Assembly: GCF_000009625.1 (NCBI RefSeq)
Contig: NC_002678.2
Coordinates: 248,001 to 312,000 of the forward strand
DNA: 64,000 bases
DNA from: Mesorhizobium japonicum MAFF 303099
Lineage (GTDB): Bacteria; Pseudomonadota; Alphaproteobacteria; Rhizobiales; Rhizobiaceae
Direction of reading: 5' to 3'
Positions 9,163-18,437 of this stretch are shown in pieces; positions within the stretch are counted from its first letter, which is position 1; each line of letters begins with the position of its first letter. The notes beneath the pieces were generated by a model, which had not been told where the DNA came from, did not search any database, and saw only the letters and a program-made list of their open reading frames with translations. The translations under genes were made by a program, and so were the position numbers.

Positions 9163-9636
9163 ATGCCGCTCGACAGGATCGATATCGCCATTCTCGAGAC
9201 TTTGCAGAAGGATGGCAGGATACCCAATGCCGCGCTCGCCGAGAAGGTTGGCCTGTCGCAGTCGGCCTGTTCGCGCCGGCTCGATAATTTGGAAAAATCC
9301 GGCACTATCCGCGGCTACCATGCCCGGCTGTCCAATGCCGCACTCGGTCATCAGATGACGGCGATCGTGCATATATCGCTGTCGGGCCAATTCGAGAAGA
9401 CGCTGTCGGATTTCGAAGCAGCGATCAAGCGTTGCCCCAATGTCTTGTCCTGCCACCTGATGTCGGGCGAATACGACTACATCCTGCGCATCGCGGCGAA
9501 AGACCTGGTCGACTATGAGCGCATCCACAAGGAATGGCTGTCGGCCATGCCGCATGTGACCAAGATCAACTCGTCCTTCGCCTTGCGCGAAATCGTCGAC
9601 CGCACCGCCATGGGGATGAAGCCGGAGATGGCTTGA
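9163..9636 (+). CDS. Lrp/AsnC family regulator, likely of ald
   Basis: 157 residues: an N-terminal HTH (about 3-60; DRIDIAILETLQKDGR then LAEKVGLSQSACSRRLDNLE) and a C-terminal RAM/AsnC ligand domain (about 65-150) with the LSCHLMSGEYDYILRI core. The start is ATG 9163, which places the HTH at the usual distance; an upstream TTG is in frame but adds unrelated residues. Its divergent position next to ald suggests that it activates ald when alanine binds, by analogy with other Lrp-ald pairs. The 157-bp gap should hold its binding sites, but no single palindrome stands out by eye. Confidence 0.9.
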   Translation: MPLDRIDIAILETLQKDGRIPNAALAEKVGLSQSACSRRLDNLEKSGTIRGYHARLSNAALGHQMTAIVHISLSGQFEKTLSDFEAAIKRCPNVLSCHLMSGEYDYILRIAAKDLVDYERIHKEWLSAMPHVTKINSSFALREIVDRTAMGMKPEMA

Positions 9637-9668
9637 GTTTGCCGGCCTGACCTTGCTCTCGACAGGCT

Positions 9669-10319
9669 TCAGGCTTCAGTGACAATTCGATCCATCGGAA
9701 TGTCGTGCGGCTGCGGACAGATGGTGGCGATGCGCTGCAGTTCGTAGCCGACGCCGATGACCAGTGGCTTGAACGGCATGGCGGCCAGCGTGCGGTCGAA
9801 GAAGCCGCCGCCATAGCCCAGGCGATAATTTGCCGGATCAATGCCGACGATCGGCGCGATCACGATGTCCGGCAGCACCGGATCGCCCTCGGCCGGAATC
9901 GGTATGTTCCAGACGCCCTTTTCCAATCGGTCGCCCGGTTTGTAGGCACGGAAGATCAGGGGGTGCCCTTTCTCGACGACGATGGGCAACGCCGTGCGGC
10001 CGCCGTGCTCGTTGATGGACGCCATCCATGGTCGCAAATCCGGTTCGCCGCGAAACGGCCAGTAAAGGCTGACCATGCGGCCGCGGATTTCACCGATGAT
10101 CGTGTCGAGCCCTTCGGCGATGCGCTGCGACATGGCTGCTCGCGCGTCGGCCGAAACAGCAAGGCGGGCTCCGATCAACCGCTCGCGCTCGGCCTTGCGC
10201 CAGCGCCGCACATCGGTCCAGTCGGATAGCGGCGCCCGGAATTCCGGATCGAGCTCGTGCATGAAGCAGGGAGGCGAGGCATACTGTGCCGGACCCTGGT
10301 CGTCATGATCGTTGGCCAT
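9669..10319 (-). CDS. 5-formyltetrahydrofolate cyclo-ligase
   Basis: An ATP-dependent enzyme converting 5-formyl-THF to 5,10-methenyl-THF in folate one-carbon metabolism; 216 residues. The diagnostic motif YRLGYGGGFFDRTLA lies about 45 residues from the C-terminus, and the N-terminal basic helix WRKAERERLIGAR binds ATP phosphate in this family. The ATG at 10319 is supported by AGAGGTGG just upstream. The gene is often called ygfA or fthC. In many bacteria 6S RNA lies just upstream; the 160 bp here were inspected without a convincing 6S fold. Confidence 0.92.
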   Translation of the reverse strand: MANDHDDQGPAQYASPPCFMHELDPEFRAPLSDWTDVRRWRKAERERLIGARLAVSADARAAMSQRIAEGLDTIIGEIRGRMVSLYWPFRGEPDLRPWMASINEHGGRTALPIVVEKGHPLIFRAYKPGDRLEKGVWNIPIPAEGDPVLPDIVIAPIVGIDPANYRLGYGGGFFDRTLAAMPFKPLVIGVGYELQRIATICPQPHDIPMDRIVTEA

Positions 10320-10480
10320 GTGCCACCTCTTAGCGTGTCCGATGACGCTATACCTCGCTACACGATACAACTTGTGCAGTCACGACATGGGACGGCGAGT
10401 CCCGGGTACTTCCTTCTGTTGTTGCATTGCACAAAAATACCTACATCCGGGACAGGCATCTTGCCATCAGGGTGAATGAG

Positions 10481-11746
10481 ATGAACCAGGCCAGCCATCA
10501 TGTTGTTGTCGTCGGCGCGGGGTTCGGCGGCCTCGAACTCACCCACGCGCTGGCTGGACAGCCGGTGCGCATCACCATGATCGACAAGCGCAACCACCAC
10601 CTTTTCCAGCCGCTGCTCTACCAGGTGGCGACGACCGCGCTGGCGACCTCCGAGGTTGCCTGGCCGATCCGCCATCTCTTGCGCAAGCGCAAGGACGTGA
10701 CGACGCTGCTGGCCAATGTCACCGGCGTCGACCGTGCCGGCAAACGCGTGCTGCTCGATGACGGCAGCGCCGTCGCCTATGACACGCTGGTGCTCGCCAC
10801 TGGCGCCCGCCATGCCTATTTCGGCCATGACGAATGGGAGCCTTTCGCGCCCGGCCTGAAGACGCTGGAGGACGCCACCACCATTCGGCGGCGCATTCTC
10901 CTGGCCTTCGAGCAGGCCGAGCGGGAAACCGATCCCGCCAAACGCGAGGCGCTGCTGACTATTGCAATCGTCGGCGGTGGGCCGACCGGCGTGGAACTGG
11001 CCGGCACTATCGTCGAGCTGGCGCACGACACGCTGCGCGGCGAGTTCCGCAACATCGACACGCGGCAAACACGCGTGGTGCTGATCGAGGCCGGTGATCG
11101 CATCCTGGCCAATTTCGCGCCAAAACTCTCCGACTACGCCAGCAAGGCGCTCGAGCGGCTCGGCGTGACGGTCGAACTCGGCCGGGCCGTCACGCGCTGC
11201 GACGCCGAAGGTGTCGTGTTTGGCGACAAGCAGTTGGCAGCCCGAACGATCCTGTGGGCAGCCGGCGTTGCGGCTTCGCCCGCAGCCGAATGGCTGGGCG
11301 CGAAGGCGGACCGTGCGGGCAGGGTGCTCGTCGAGCCTGACCTCGGCGTGCCCGGCAGCCCGGAGATTTTTGTCATCGGCGACGCAGCCCTTGTGCTGCG
11401 GCCCGATGGACGGCCGGTGCCCGGCGTGGCGCCTTCCGCCAAGCAGGAGGGCCGCCACGTCGCCGCGACCATCAAGGCCAGGCTCGGCGGTGACAACACC
11501 GCGCGGCCATTTCACTACAAACATGCCGGCGATCTGGCGACGATCGGCAAACGCGCCGCCGCGATCGATTTCGGCTGGATCAAGCTCACGGGCTGGCTCG
11601 CCTGGTGGCTGTGGGGCATCGCGCACATCTATTTCCTGATCGGTTTCCGCAACCGGCTTGCGGTTTCCCTGAGCTGGCTGTGGATCTACGTCACCGGCCA
11701 GCGCAGCGCCCGGCTGATCACCCAGGGCGACGACGACAAGACCTGA
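10481..11746 (+). CDS. ndh: type II NADH dehydrogenase (NDH-2)
   Basis: A 421-residue two-Rossmann flavoprotein that passes electrons from NADH to quinone without proton pumping. FAD loop GAGFGG at 12-17, NAD loop GGGPTG at 165-170, the FAD-domain motif DTLVLATGA near 101, and EIFVIGDAA in the second FAD segment. The final 50 residues contain a hydrophobic, Trp-rich stretch (WLAWWLWGIAHIYFLIGF) that would anchor it to the inner membrane. ATG 10481 follows an AGGGTGA site. It is divergent from the folate gene and sits alone. Confidence 0.93.
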   Translation: MNQASHHVVVVGAGFGGLELTHALAGQPVRITMIDKRNHHLFQPLLYQVATTALATSEVAWPIRHLLRKRKDVTTLLANVTGVDRAGKRVLLDDGSAVAYDTLVLATGARHAYFGHDEWEPFAPGLKTLEDATTIRRRILLAFEQAERETDPAKREALLTIAIVGGGPTGVELAGTIVELAHDTLRGEFRNIDTRQTRVVLIEAGDRILANFAPKLSDYASKALERLGVTVELGRAVTRCDAEGVVFGDKQLAARTILWAAGVAASPAAEWLGAKADRAGRVLVEPDLGVPGSPEIFVIGDAALVLRPDGRPVPGVAPSAKQEGRHVAATIKARLGGDNTARPFHYKHAGDLATIGKRAAAIDFGWIKLTGWLAWWLWGIAHIYFLIGFRNRLAVSLSWLWIYVTGQRSARLITQGDDDKT

Positions 11747-11896
11747 CTTTTCTTCACTGTCCCATTCATCCGCCCGTCATCTCTAGCTGATGGATTGATG
11801 TGCGGATGCGCGCGACTTCTTGAGTGGACTTGAGCTGATTTCGGCGCGAAGTTCGCCTCGGGGCAGGGCGTGTCAGCTTGTCAATGAGGAGAAAAC

Positions 11897-13876
11897 ATGT
11901 CGCAACTGCTCCATCCCGTCTCCCGCCGCGGTTTCCTCGCTGGCGCCGCAGCCACAGGGGCGCTGATCGTGCTTCATCCCTTCTCCGCCCGGGCGCAGGC
12001 CAACCAGGCGCATCTTCGGATCATGGAAACCACCGACATCCATGTGAACGTTCTGCCTTACGATTACTACGCCGACAAAGCCAACGACACGATGGGTCTG
12101 TCGCGCACTGCATCGCTGATCGACGCGGTGCGCAAGGAAGCCGTCAATTCGATGCTGATCGACAATGGCGACCTGCTGCAAGGCAACCCGATGGGCGACT
12201 ACATCGCCTACGAGAAAGGCCTGAAGGACGGCGATCTGCATCCGGTCATGAAAGGCATGAACCTGCTGGGCTACGAGTGCTCGACACTCGGCAACCACGA
12301 GTTCAACTATGGCTTGTCTTTCCTGGACAAGGTGCTGGCCGGCGCCAATTTCCCCTTCGTCTGCGCCAATCTGATCCGCGGCACCGAGCTTGCCGCCAAC
12401 CCGCGCGACGACAAGCTCTATCTCAAGCCCTACGTGATCCTCGACAGGAAGATCAAGGACGGTTCGGGTGCCGAGCAGCCGATCCGGATCGGCATTATCG
12501 GCTTCGTACCGCCGCAGATCATGGTCTGGGACCTCAAGAATCTCGAAGGCAACGTCAAGACGCGCGACATCGTCGAGGCGGCCACGGCCTGGGTGCCACA
12601 GATGAAGGAAGAGGGCGCCGACATCGTCATCGCGCTCTCGCACTCCGGCATCGATGTGAAGCAGGGCGACATGATGGAGAACGCCTCGTTCTTTGTTGCC
12701 GGCGTCGATGGCATCGATGCGGTTTTCACCGGCCACCAGCATCTGGTGTTCCCCGGCAAGAAGGACTTTCAGTCGCTCGAAGGCGTCGACACGCAGAAAG
12801 GCACGCTGCAGGGCAAGCCCGCCGTGATGGGCGGTTTCTGGGGCTCGCATATGGGGCTGATCGACCTGATGCTCGAGCGTGACGGATCGAAATGGAAGGT
12901 CGTCTCCGCGACTTCCGAGGCGCGGCCGATCTTCGAGCGCGTCGACAACAAGGCCAAGCCGACGGTTTCCGACGACAAGCGCATCATCGCCGCCCTCGAG
13001 CAGGACCACCAGGCGACCCTGGCCTATGTGCGCCGTCCGGTCGGCAAGACCTCCGCGCCGCTCTATTCCTATTTCGCGCTGGTCGCCGACGATCCGTCGG
13101 TGCAGGTCGTCAGCCAGGCGCAGACCTGGTATCTGAAGGATATTCTCAAGAGCACGCAGTGGAAGGACGTGCCGCTGCTGTCGGCCGCCGCTCCCTTCAA
13201 GGCGGGCGGGCGCAACGGCGCCGACTACTACACCGACGTGCCGGCGGGCGACATCGCCATCAAGAACGTCGCCGACCTCTATCTCTATCCCAACACCGTG
13301 CGCGCCGTCGAAATCACCGGAGCGCAGGTCAAGGAATGGCTGGAAATGTCGGCCGGCATCTTCAACAGGATCGAGGCAGGGAAGGCTGACCAGGCACTCA
13401 TCAACACCGATTTCCCGTCCTACAATTTCGACGTCATCGACGGCGTCTCCTACAAGATAGATCTGTCGCAGCCGCCGAAATACGATGCCAAGGGTGGGGT
13501 GGCGAATGCCGGCGCCAACCGCATCGTCGACTTGATGTTCGGCGGCAAACCGATTGATCCCAATCAGAAATTCGTCGTCGCGACCAACAATTACCGGGCC
13601 GGCGGCGGCGGCAATTTCCCCGACATCAATGCCTCGAAGATCATCTATGAGGCGCCGGACACCAACCGCGACGTCATCGTTCGCTACATTGTGAGCCAGG
13701 GCACGATCAACCCGTCGGCCGACGGCAACTGGTCGTTCGGACCGCTGCCGGGAACCAGCGTCGTATTCGAGACAGGCGTCAAGGCAAAGGACTTCATCGC
13801 CGATGTGAAGTCGCTGATGATCGAGCCGGCGGGCGAGGGCGAAGCGGGGTTCGCAAAGTATCGCATCCTTCTCTGA
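11897..13876 (+). CDS. Tat-exported 2',3'-cyclic-nucleotide phosphodiesterase/5'-nucleotidase
   Basis: 659 residues. The N-terminus has a twin-arginine signal (SRRGFLAG at 9-16, cleavage near ARA 31-33), so it is exported folded to the periplasm. The metallophosphoesterase domain shows TDIH (46-49), DNGD (89-92) and GNHEF (132-136), with further HSG and GHQH motifs binding the dinuclear metal centre. The C-terminal half is the 5_nucleotid_C substrate domain. It resembles the bifunctional CpdB group that scavenges nucleotides. It is a single gene after a 150-bp leader. Confidence 0.9.
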   Translation: MSQLLHPVSRRGFLAGAAATGALIVLHPFSARAQANQAHLRIMETTDIHVNVLPYDYYADKANDTMGLSRTASLIDAVRKEAVNSMLIDNGDLLQGNPMGDYIAYEKGLKDGDLHPVMKGMNLLGYECSTLGNHEFNYGLSFLDKVLAGANFPFVCANLIRGTELAANPRDDKLYLKPYVILDRKIKDGSGAEQPIRIGIIGFVPPQIMVWDLKNLEGNVKTRDIVEAATAWVPQMKEEGADIVIALSHSGIDVKQGDMMENASFFVAGVDGIDAVFTGHQHLVFPGKKDFQSLEGVDTQKGTLQGKPAVMGGFWGSHMGLIDLMLERDGSKWKVVSATSEARPIFERVDNKAKPTVSDDKRIIAALEQDHQATLAYVRRPVGKTSAPLYSYFALVADDPSVQVVSQAQTWYLKDILKSTQWKDVPLLSAAAPFKAGGRNGADYYTDVPAGDIAIKNVADLYLYPNTVRAVEITGAQVKEWLEMSAGIFNRIEAGKADQALINTDFPSYNFDVIDGVSYKIDLSQPPKYDAKGGVANAGANRIVDLMFGGKPIDPNQKFVVATNNYRAGGGGNFPDINASKIIYEAPDTNRDVIVRYIVSQGTINPSADGNWSFGPLPGTSVVFETGVKAKDFIADVKSLMIEPAGEGEAGFAKYRILL

Positions 13877-13892
13877 TCCGCATCGCACGGCA

Positions 13893-14114
13893 TCAGTTCG
13901 CCGGCGTCAGCGGCAAGGCCGTCGCGGGAGCTGGCGGGCTGACCGGCAGTGTCGGCTCGAGGGACGTACCGGTCGGGTCGCTGGGCACGGTCAAGGGCGA
14001 CATACCATTCGGAGCGTGCACCTCGTGGATGGTCGAGGTTGGCGTGTTGTCGATGAGATCGCTCGCACCAGGCGTCACGGTCGGGCTGATGCTGTGGCCC
14101 AGCGGGTCGTTCAT
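13893..14114 (-). CDS. small proline/threonine-rich protein, probably a frameshifted secreted protein
   Basis: 73 residues rich in Pro, Thr and Ser, not recognised. The ATG at 14114 has no Shine-Dalgarno. Further upstream on the same strand an AGGAGG (14206-14211) precedes a TTG at 14200 that opens a convincing signal peptide (TTFxxLAILFAAISAAEA type) in another frame. One missing base around 14150 would join that signal peptide to the TAHNPPPTVMNDP reading that runs into this ORF. So either a one-base deletion has disabled a secreted protein or the short form is made. It lies convergent with the nucleotidase. Confidence 0.45.
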   Translation of the reverse strand: MNDPLGHSISPTVTPGASDLIDNTPTSTIHEVHAPNGMSPLTVPSDPTGTSLEPTLPVSPPAPATALPLTPAN

Positions 14115-14401
14115 GACGGTCGGTGGGGGGTTATGCGCCGTGCTTCGGCAGCGGATATGGCGGCAAACAGGATGGCAAGGGCGGTGAAAGTTCGCTTCAA
14201 GGAAGCCTCCTATGATCAGAGGCGCTCGGCGTTGGGTTGGGCGCGGGGCATTGGTGCGTCAGAACGATCGATGCGTGATCTCGGTTTCATCACATTCGCA
14301 TCAAGAGGTTGCGATCGGCCGCCTTGGGCGTACCTCACAATTTAAGTCAGCGGATCCCAACAAGGCTGGCCACTGGCGGTGAGATCGATGAGTGTGCCGG
14401 C

Positions 14402-15658
14402 TTACGCCTTGTAGACCACTTGCCGCACATCGATGTAGCTGGCGCGGAAACCGGCCTCGCAATAGTGCAGGTAGAACTCCCAGAGCTTCTTGAAGCGATC
14501 GTCGAAGCCGAGCGGCACGATCTTCTCCCAGGATCCCCAGAAGCGGTTGCGCCATTCGGCGAGCGTGCGCGCATAGTCATCGGGAAACACGCGCTCACGC
14601 AGATGCGCGAGGCCATGGTCTTTGCCGAGCGACTTCAGGATCGACGGTGTCGGCAGCATGCCGCCCGGAAACACGTAGCGCTGAATGAAGTCCGGCCGGG
14701 CGCGATAGGTGTCGTAGGCGGCCTCGTTGATGGTGATGATCTGCAGGCCCGCAGTGCCGCCGGGCCTCAGGCAGGACTTCATCTTCGAGAAGAACACCGG
14801 CCAATATTTCTCGCCGACCGCTTCGAACATCTCGATCGAGGCGATGCGGTCGTAAGTCCCTGTTTCGTCGCGGTAATCCTGCAGCTTGATGTCGACCTTG
14901 TCGGCAAGCCCGGCCTTGGCGATGCGTGCCTTGGCGAAATCGTGCTGTTCGCGGCTGATCGTCAGCCCCGTCACGCGGCAGCCGATCTCGCGTGCCGCGA
15001 ATTCGGCAAAACCGCCCCAGCCGCAGCCGATCTCCAGCACATGATCCTTTCCGCCGATACCCGTATCCCTGGCCAGCGCCCGATATTTGGCGGCCTGGGC
15101 GCTTTCGAGGTCGTTGGCGCCATTCGCGTAGAGCGCCGAGGAATAGGTCATGCTCGGATCGAGCCACTCCCTGTAGAAGGCGTTGCCGAGATCGTAATGC
15201 GCGGAGATGTTGCGCTTCGAACCGGTGCGTGTGTTCTCGTTGAACCAGTGGCGGATGCGCTGGACGGTGTTTATGAGCCAGCTGGCGCCGCCGGCGACGC
15301 GTTCGCCGATCGCCGAATTGACCACGAACAACTCCAGGAAGCTGGTGACGTCAGGGCTTTCCCAATCGCCGTCCATGTAGGATTCGGCAACGCCGATCGT
15401 GCCGCCGGAAAAGGCGCGGCCTGGCAGGCGCCAGTTCTTGAGCACCAGCTCGGCGTCCGGGCCGGGTCCCTTGCCGCCAACCAAAACGGCGCGGCCATCC
15501 GGCATCCTGACCTTGAGCGAACCGCGCGGCAGGTTCATCGCCGCCGACAGCACCATGCGCGCCTTGGCCGGCAGGCCCTTGACGATCTCGGCGAAATTGA
15601 ACTCGTCGAGCCTGACCGCTTCGCCCGACGCTACGCTATGATGGTCCCCGTCTGCCAT
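14402..15658 (-). CDS. cfa: cyclopropane-fatty-acyl-phospholipid synthase
   Basis: A SAM-dependent enzyme adding a methylene across double bonds of membrane phospholipid acyl chains; 418 residues. The SAM motif VLEIGCGWGG is at 207-216, the conserved block HYDLGNAFYREWLD at 154-167, and the C-terminal HYCEAGF region holds the conserved Cys and Glu of the family. The N-terminal 120 residues are the lipid-binding domain. The start is ATG 15658, with AGGGG 8 nt upstream; the open frame continues further upstream without family sequence. The downstream 287-bp gap to the small secreted ORF holds nothing else recognised. Confidence 0.93.
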   Translation of the reverse strand: MADGDHHSVASGEAVRLDEFNFAEIVKGLPAKARMVLSAAMNLPRGSLKVRMPDGRAVLVGGKGPGPDAELVLKNWRLPGRAFSGGTIGVAESYMDGDWESPDVTSFLELFVVNSAIGERVAGGASWLINTVQRIRHWFNENTRTGSKRNISAHYDLGNAFYREWLDPSMTYSSALYANGANDLESAQAAKYRALARDTGIGGKDHVLEIGCGWGGFAEFAAREIGCRVTGLTISREQHDFAKARIAKAGLADKVDIKLQDYRDETGTYDRIASIEMFEAVGEKYWPVFFSKMKSCLRPGGTAGLQIITINEAAYDTYRARPDFIQRYVFPGGMLPTPSILKSLGKDHGLAHLRERVFPDDYARTLAEWRNRFWGSWEKIVPLGFDDRFKKLWEFYLHYCEAGFRASYIDVRQVVYKA

Positions 15659-15940
15659 TTCATGCCCCTGGACTTCCGTGGTGCCGGCGCAAATTGCCGG
15701 GTCACGGTTCTCTTGGATCATTCGCCAGGTTCGAAAGCCTTGCCTGGTCCAGGTAGCTCCCAGTGCTTCCCAGTGAATGTCTGCCACAATCTTCCACGTG
15801 ATGAGGGGGAACTTCAAGAGGCAGGCTTCTGGCTGGGCTGTGCCACGTGGCGTCCGACATCCGCGCCTTGCGTCAGGTTGCTGCCGTCCGCAATCAAAAA
15901 CGTCTATGGCCGCCGCAGCGCATGTGCGATAGCTTTAGCC

Positions 15941-16075
15941 ATGCGTTATGTAATCGTCATTGCGGCAATCGCGTTCTTCCTGATCTGGGACGGTCTCTAC
16001 AACCAGGGCCGGTATCTCGACATCTCGGTCAGGGAGCTCAACCACGTCGTGCGTTACGTCACCGGCAAGGCCTGA
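15941..16075 (+). CDS. small single-pass membrane protein
   Basis: A 44-residue ORF starting ATG 15941: a hydrophobic helix (VIVIAAIAFFLIW, residues 4-16) followed by a short hydrophilic tail (DGLYNQGRYLDISVREL...). It is divergent from cfa. Its composition, with TM first and a charged amphipathic tail, looks like a real small inner-membrane protein rather than a chance frame, but no function can be given and no clear Shine-Dalgarno is seen. Confidence 0.55.
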   Translation: MRYVIVIAAIAFFLIWDGLYNQGRYLDISVRELNHVVRYVTGKA

Positions 16076-16220
16076 ATATCCCTCCCGAAGAGAGCCCGTC
16101 GCCGCGGATCGGGTCCCACACCGTTTGGGGCGCGTCGCAAGGACGCGTGGCGCCATGAACGGTTGACGCGAGGAAACCGCCGTCACAAAAGACCCCGGCA
16201 TTCAGATCGAGGAGGCGGGG

Positions 16221-16511
16221 TTGATCCGGCATATCGTTTTCTTCAGCGCGCGGCGCAAGGAGGATGTGGAGGCAGTGCGCACGGGGCTGCTGGTGCTCGG
16301 CAACATTCCTCATTCCAGTCTCTTCGAGGTCACGTTGAACACCAAGGTCGACCCGCTGTCGGACGAAGTTGATGTCGTCGTCTACGCTGAGTTTCCCGAT
16401 GACGCGGCGCTGGCCGCCTACAAGGCGCATCCGCTCTATGCGCAGACCACAGCCAAGGTCAAACCATTGCGCGAACTGCGCTATTCCGCCGATGTCGTGG
16501 CCGGCAGCTGA
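16221..16511 (+). CDS. Dabb-domain (stress-responsive alpha/beta barrel) protein
   Basis: A 96-residue protein starting at TTG 16221 with a strong GGAGG 8 nt before it. IRHIVFFSARR at the start and the later VVVYAEFPDDAALAAYKAHPLY segment are the Dabb hallmarks; such proteins form dimeric ferredoxin-like barrels. Function in bacteria is unclear. There is no ATG that keeps the first beta strand, so the TTG is the likely start. Confidence 0.78.
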   Translation: MIRHIVFFSARRKEDVEAVRTGLLVLGNIPHSSLFEVTLNTKVDPLSDEVDVVVYAEFPDDAALAAYKAHPLYAQTTAKVKPLRELRYSADVVAGS

Positions 16512-16604
16512 TTGCCGGCACGGTTCTGGATCCCGACAAGTCCCGGCGGCGGCCGACCGGAAACGGCCTTGAACCGCTCGTTGGAATGATGCACACCGCG
16601 CCCG

Positions 16605-17495
16605 ATGACCGACAGACCAACCACCGGCACGCATCCGCTTGACCATCTCGTTCTGCCGACCGGCAGCCTCGAGGTGGCGCGAGCCCGGCTCACTTCGCTG
16701 GGCTTCGTCGTCGCGCCGACCGGTATCCATCCCTTTGGAACGGAAAACTGCTGCGTTTTCCTCGCTGACGGCACCTATCTCGAGCCGCTCGCGATCGGCA
16801 ATGAACAGGCAGCGATCGACGCAACGGCCGACGGCAACGTCTTCGTCGCGCGCGACCGCCTCCATCGCGACAGCCGTGGCGATGAGGGGTTTTCGGCCGT
16901 GGCCCTGGGGACCGACAATGCCGATGCAGACCATGCACGCTTTGTCGACGCCGGTCTGTCGGCGGGAGACACACTGAGCTTTTCGCGCGCTTTCACCGAC
17001 ACGTCGGGCAAAAGCGATACCGCATCGTTCAGGCTCGCCTTTGCTGCGACCCGCGGAGCACCCGACGCGTTCCTGTTCGCCTGCCAGCGGATCAATGCGC
17101 CAATGGTGGACCGTACGGCTTTGCAGGCGCACGCCAATGGCGCTACTGGCATTTTGGAAGTGGTGGCGATCAGCGACCAGCCCGCCGAACAATATCGGAT
17201 GATTTCCGTGGCGGCGAATGACCCTGCTGCTAACGGCGAGGGCCGGACGTTTCTCCTGCCGAATGCCACCTTGAGCGTGCTCGACGCCAAATCTTTCACC
17301 GCTCGCTTCGGCATTCCGGCGGGTTCATCCACGAAGCTCCGCTTCGCCGCGATCGTCTTTGCGGTCCGCAGCATCGATGTCGCGTCGAGCCTGCTTGCAG
17401 CCAATGCTATACAGCACGATATAGCGGGCACTGATATTGTCGTGCGGCCGGCATCCGGACAGGGCGCGGCTTTCATCTTCCGGGAGATCCCATGA
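16605..17495 (+). CDS. glyoxalase-like (VOC superfamily) protein
   Basis: 296 residues with two beta-alpha-beta-beta-beta units. The first begins PLDHLVLPTGSLEVARARLTSLGF, and FGTENCCVFLADGTYLEPL follows, as in the glyoxalase-like domain (PF13468-type). The His in LDHLV and the Glu in YLEPL could be metal ligands. Its stop overlaps the kdsA start by 4 bp (ATGA), so the two are translationally coupled. A role in LPS sugar metabolism is suggested only by this position. The substrate is unknown. Confidence 0.78.
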   Translation: MTDRPTTGTHPLDHLVLPTGSLEVARARLTSLGFVVAPTGIHPFGTENCCVFLADGTYLEPLAIGNEQAAIDATADGNVFVARDRLHRDSRGDEGFSAVALGTDNADADHARFVDAGLSAGDTLSFSRAFTDTSGKSDTASFRLAFAATRGAPDAFLFACQRINAPMVDRTALQAHANGATGILEVVAISDQPAEQYRMISVAANDPAANGEGRTFLLPNATLSVLDAKSFTARFGIPAGSSTKLRFAAIVFAVRSIDVASSLLAANAIQHDIAGTDIVVRPASGQGAAFIFREIP

Positions 17496-18352
17496 ACAAG
17501 CCCCAAGTGCCCAATTCGATGGCACCCAATTCGTCGGTGACGGTCGGCAATGTCGTGTTCGACAACAATGCGGCCCTGGCGCTGATCGCCGGCCCGTGCC
17601 AGTTCGAGTCGCGCCAGCATGCCTTCGACATGGCCGGCGCGCTGAAGGAACTGACGGCCAGGCTCGGCATCGGCCTCGTCTACAAGACCAGCTACGACAA
17701 GGCCAACCGCACCTCGCTGTCGGCAACGCGCGGCGCCGGCATGGACGCCGCACTTCCGGTCTTCGACGAGTTGCGCAAGGAATTTTCCCTCCCCGTGCTC
17801 ACCGATGTCCACACCGAGGAACAATGCGCGATCGTCGCGCCCCATGTCGATGTGCTGCAGATCCCAGCCTTCCTGTCACGCCAGACCGACATGTTGGTCG
17901 CCGCAGCGAAAACGGGCAAGGTGATCAACGTCAAGAAGGGGCAGTTCCTCGCCCCTTGGGACATGAAGAACGTGGTCGCCAAGATCACCGGGTCCGGCAA
18001 CCCAAATGTGCTCACCACCGAGCGCGGCGCGTCCTTCGGCTACAACACGCTGGTGTCTGACATGCGCGCGCTGCCTGTCATGGCCGAGATCGGCGCGCCG
18101 GTGATCTTCGACGCCACGCATTCGGTCCAGCAGCCGGGCGGGCAGGGCGGCTCGTCCGGTGGCGAGCGCCGCTTTGTCGAGACGCTGGCCCGTGCGGCCG
18201 TCGCCGTCGGTGTCGCCGGCGTCTTCATCGAGACCCACCAGGATCCCGACAATTCGACTTCTTCCGATGGGCCCAACATGCTGCCGCTGAAGGATATGCC
18301 GGCTCTCCTGGAAAGGCTGATGGCTTTCGACCGGATCGCGAAGGGCCGCTGA
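17492..18352 (+). CDS. kdsA: 3-deoxy-D-manno-octulosonate 8-phosphate synthase
   Basis: Condenses PEP with arabinose-5-phosphate to give KDO-8-phosphate for the lipid A inner core. 286 residues. LIAGPCQFES at 31-40 puts a Cys at position 36, the metal ligand that distinguishes the metal-dependent class from the E. coli type (Asn at this site). Other conserved blocks are KTSYDKANRTS, NVKKGQF, TERGASFGYN and the QQPGGQGGSSGG loop. It starts inside the stop of the glyoxalase-like gene. Enolase, the PEP producer, lies about 1.1 kb downstream. Confidence 0.96.
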   Translation: MNKPQVPNSMAPNSSVTVGNVVFDNNAALALIAGPCQFESRQHAFDMAGALKELTARLGIGLVYKTSYDKANRTSLSATRGAGMDAALPVFDELRKEFSLPVLTDVHTEEQCAIVAPHVDVLQIPAFLSRQTDMLVAAAKTGKVINVKKGQFLAPWDMKNVVAKITGSGNPNVLTTERGASFGYNTLVSDMRALPVMAEIGAPVIFDATHSVQQPGGQGGSSGGERRFVETLARAAVAVGVAGVFIETHQDPDNSTSSDGPNMLPLKDMPALLERLMAFDRIAKGR

Positions 18353-18437
18353 ACCAGCGATTCCTGCCGCTGCTTGTGGTCAAGAGGGGCCAGTTGTACG
18401 CTTGGCCGGCAAATGAGCGTTTTGGCAGGAGGAAGCC

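Noticed and set aside
10320..10480. possible 6S RNA upstream of the 5-formyl-THF cyclo-ligase
   Set aside because: Genomic position would fit, but no long rod-like hairpin with a central bubble could be built by eye, and the divergent ndh promoter must share the 160 bp.
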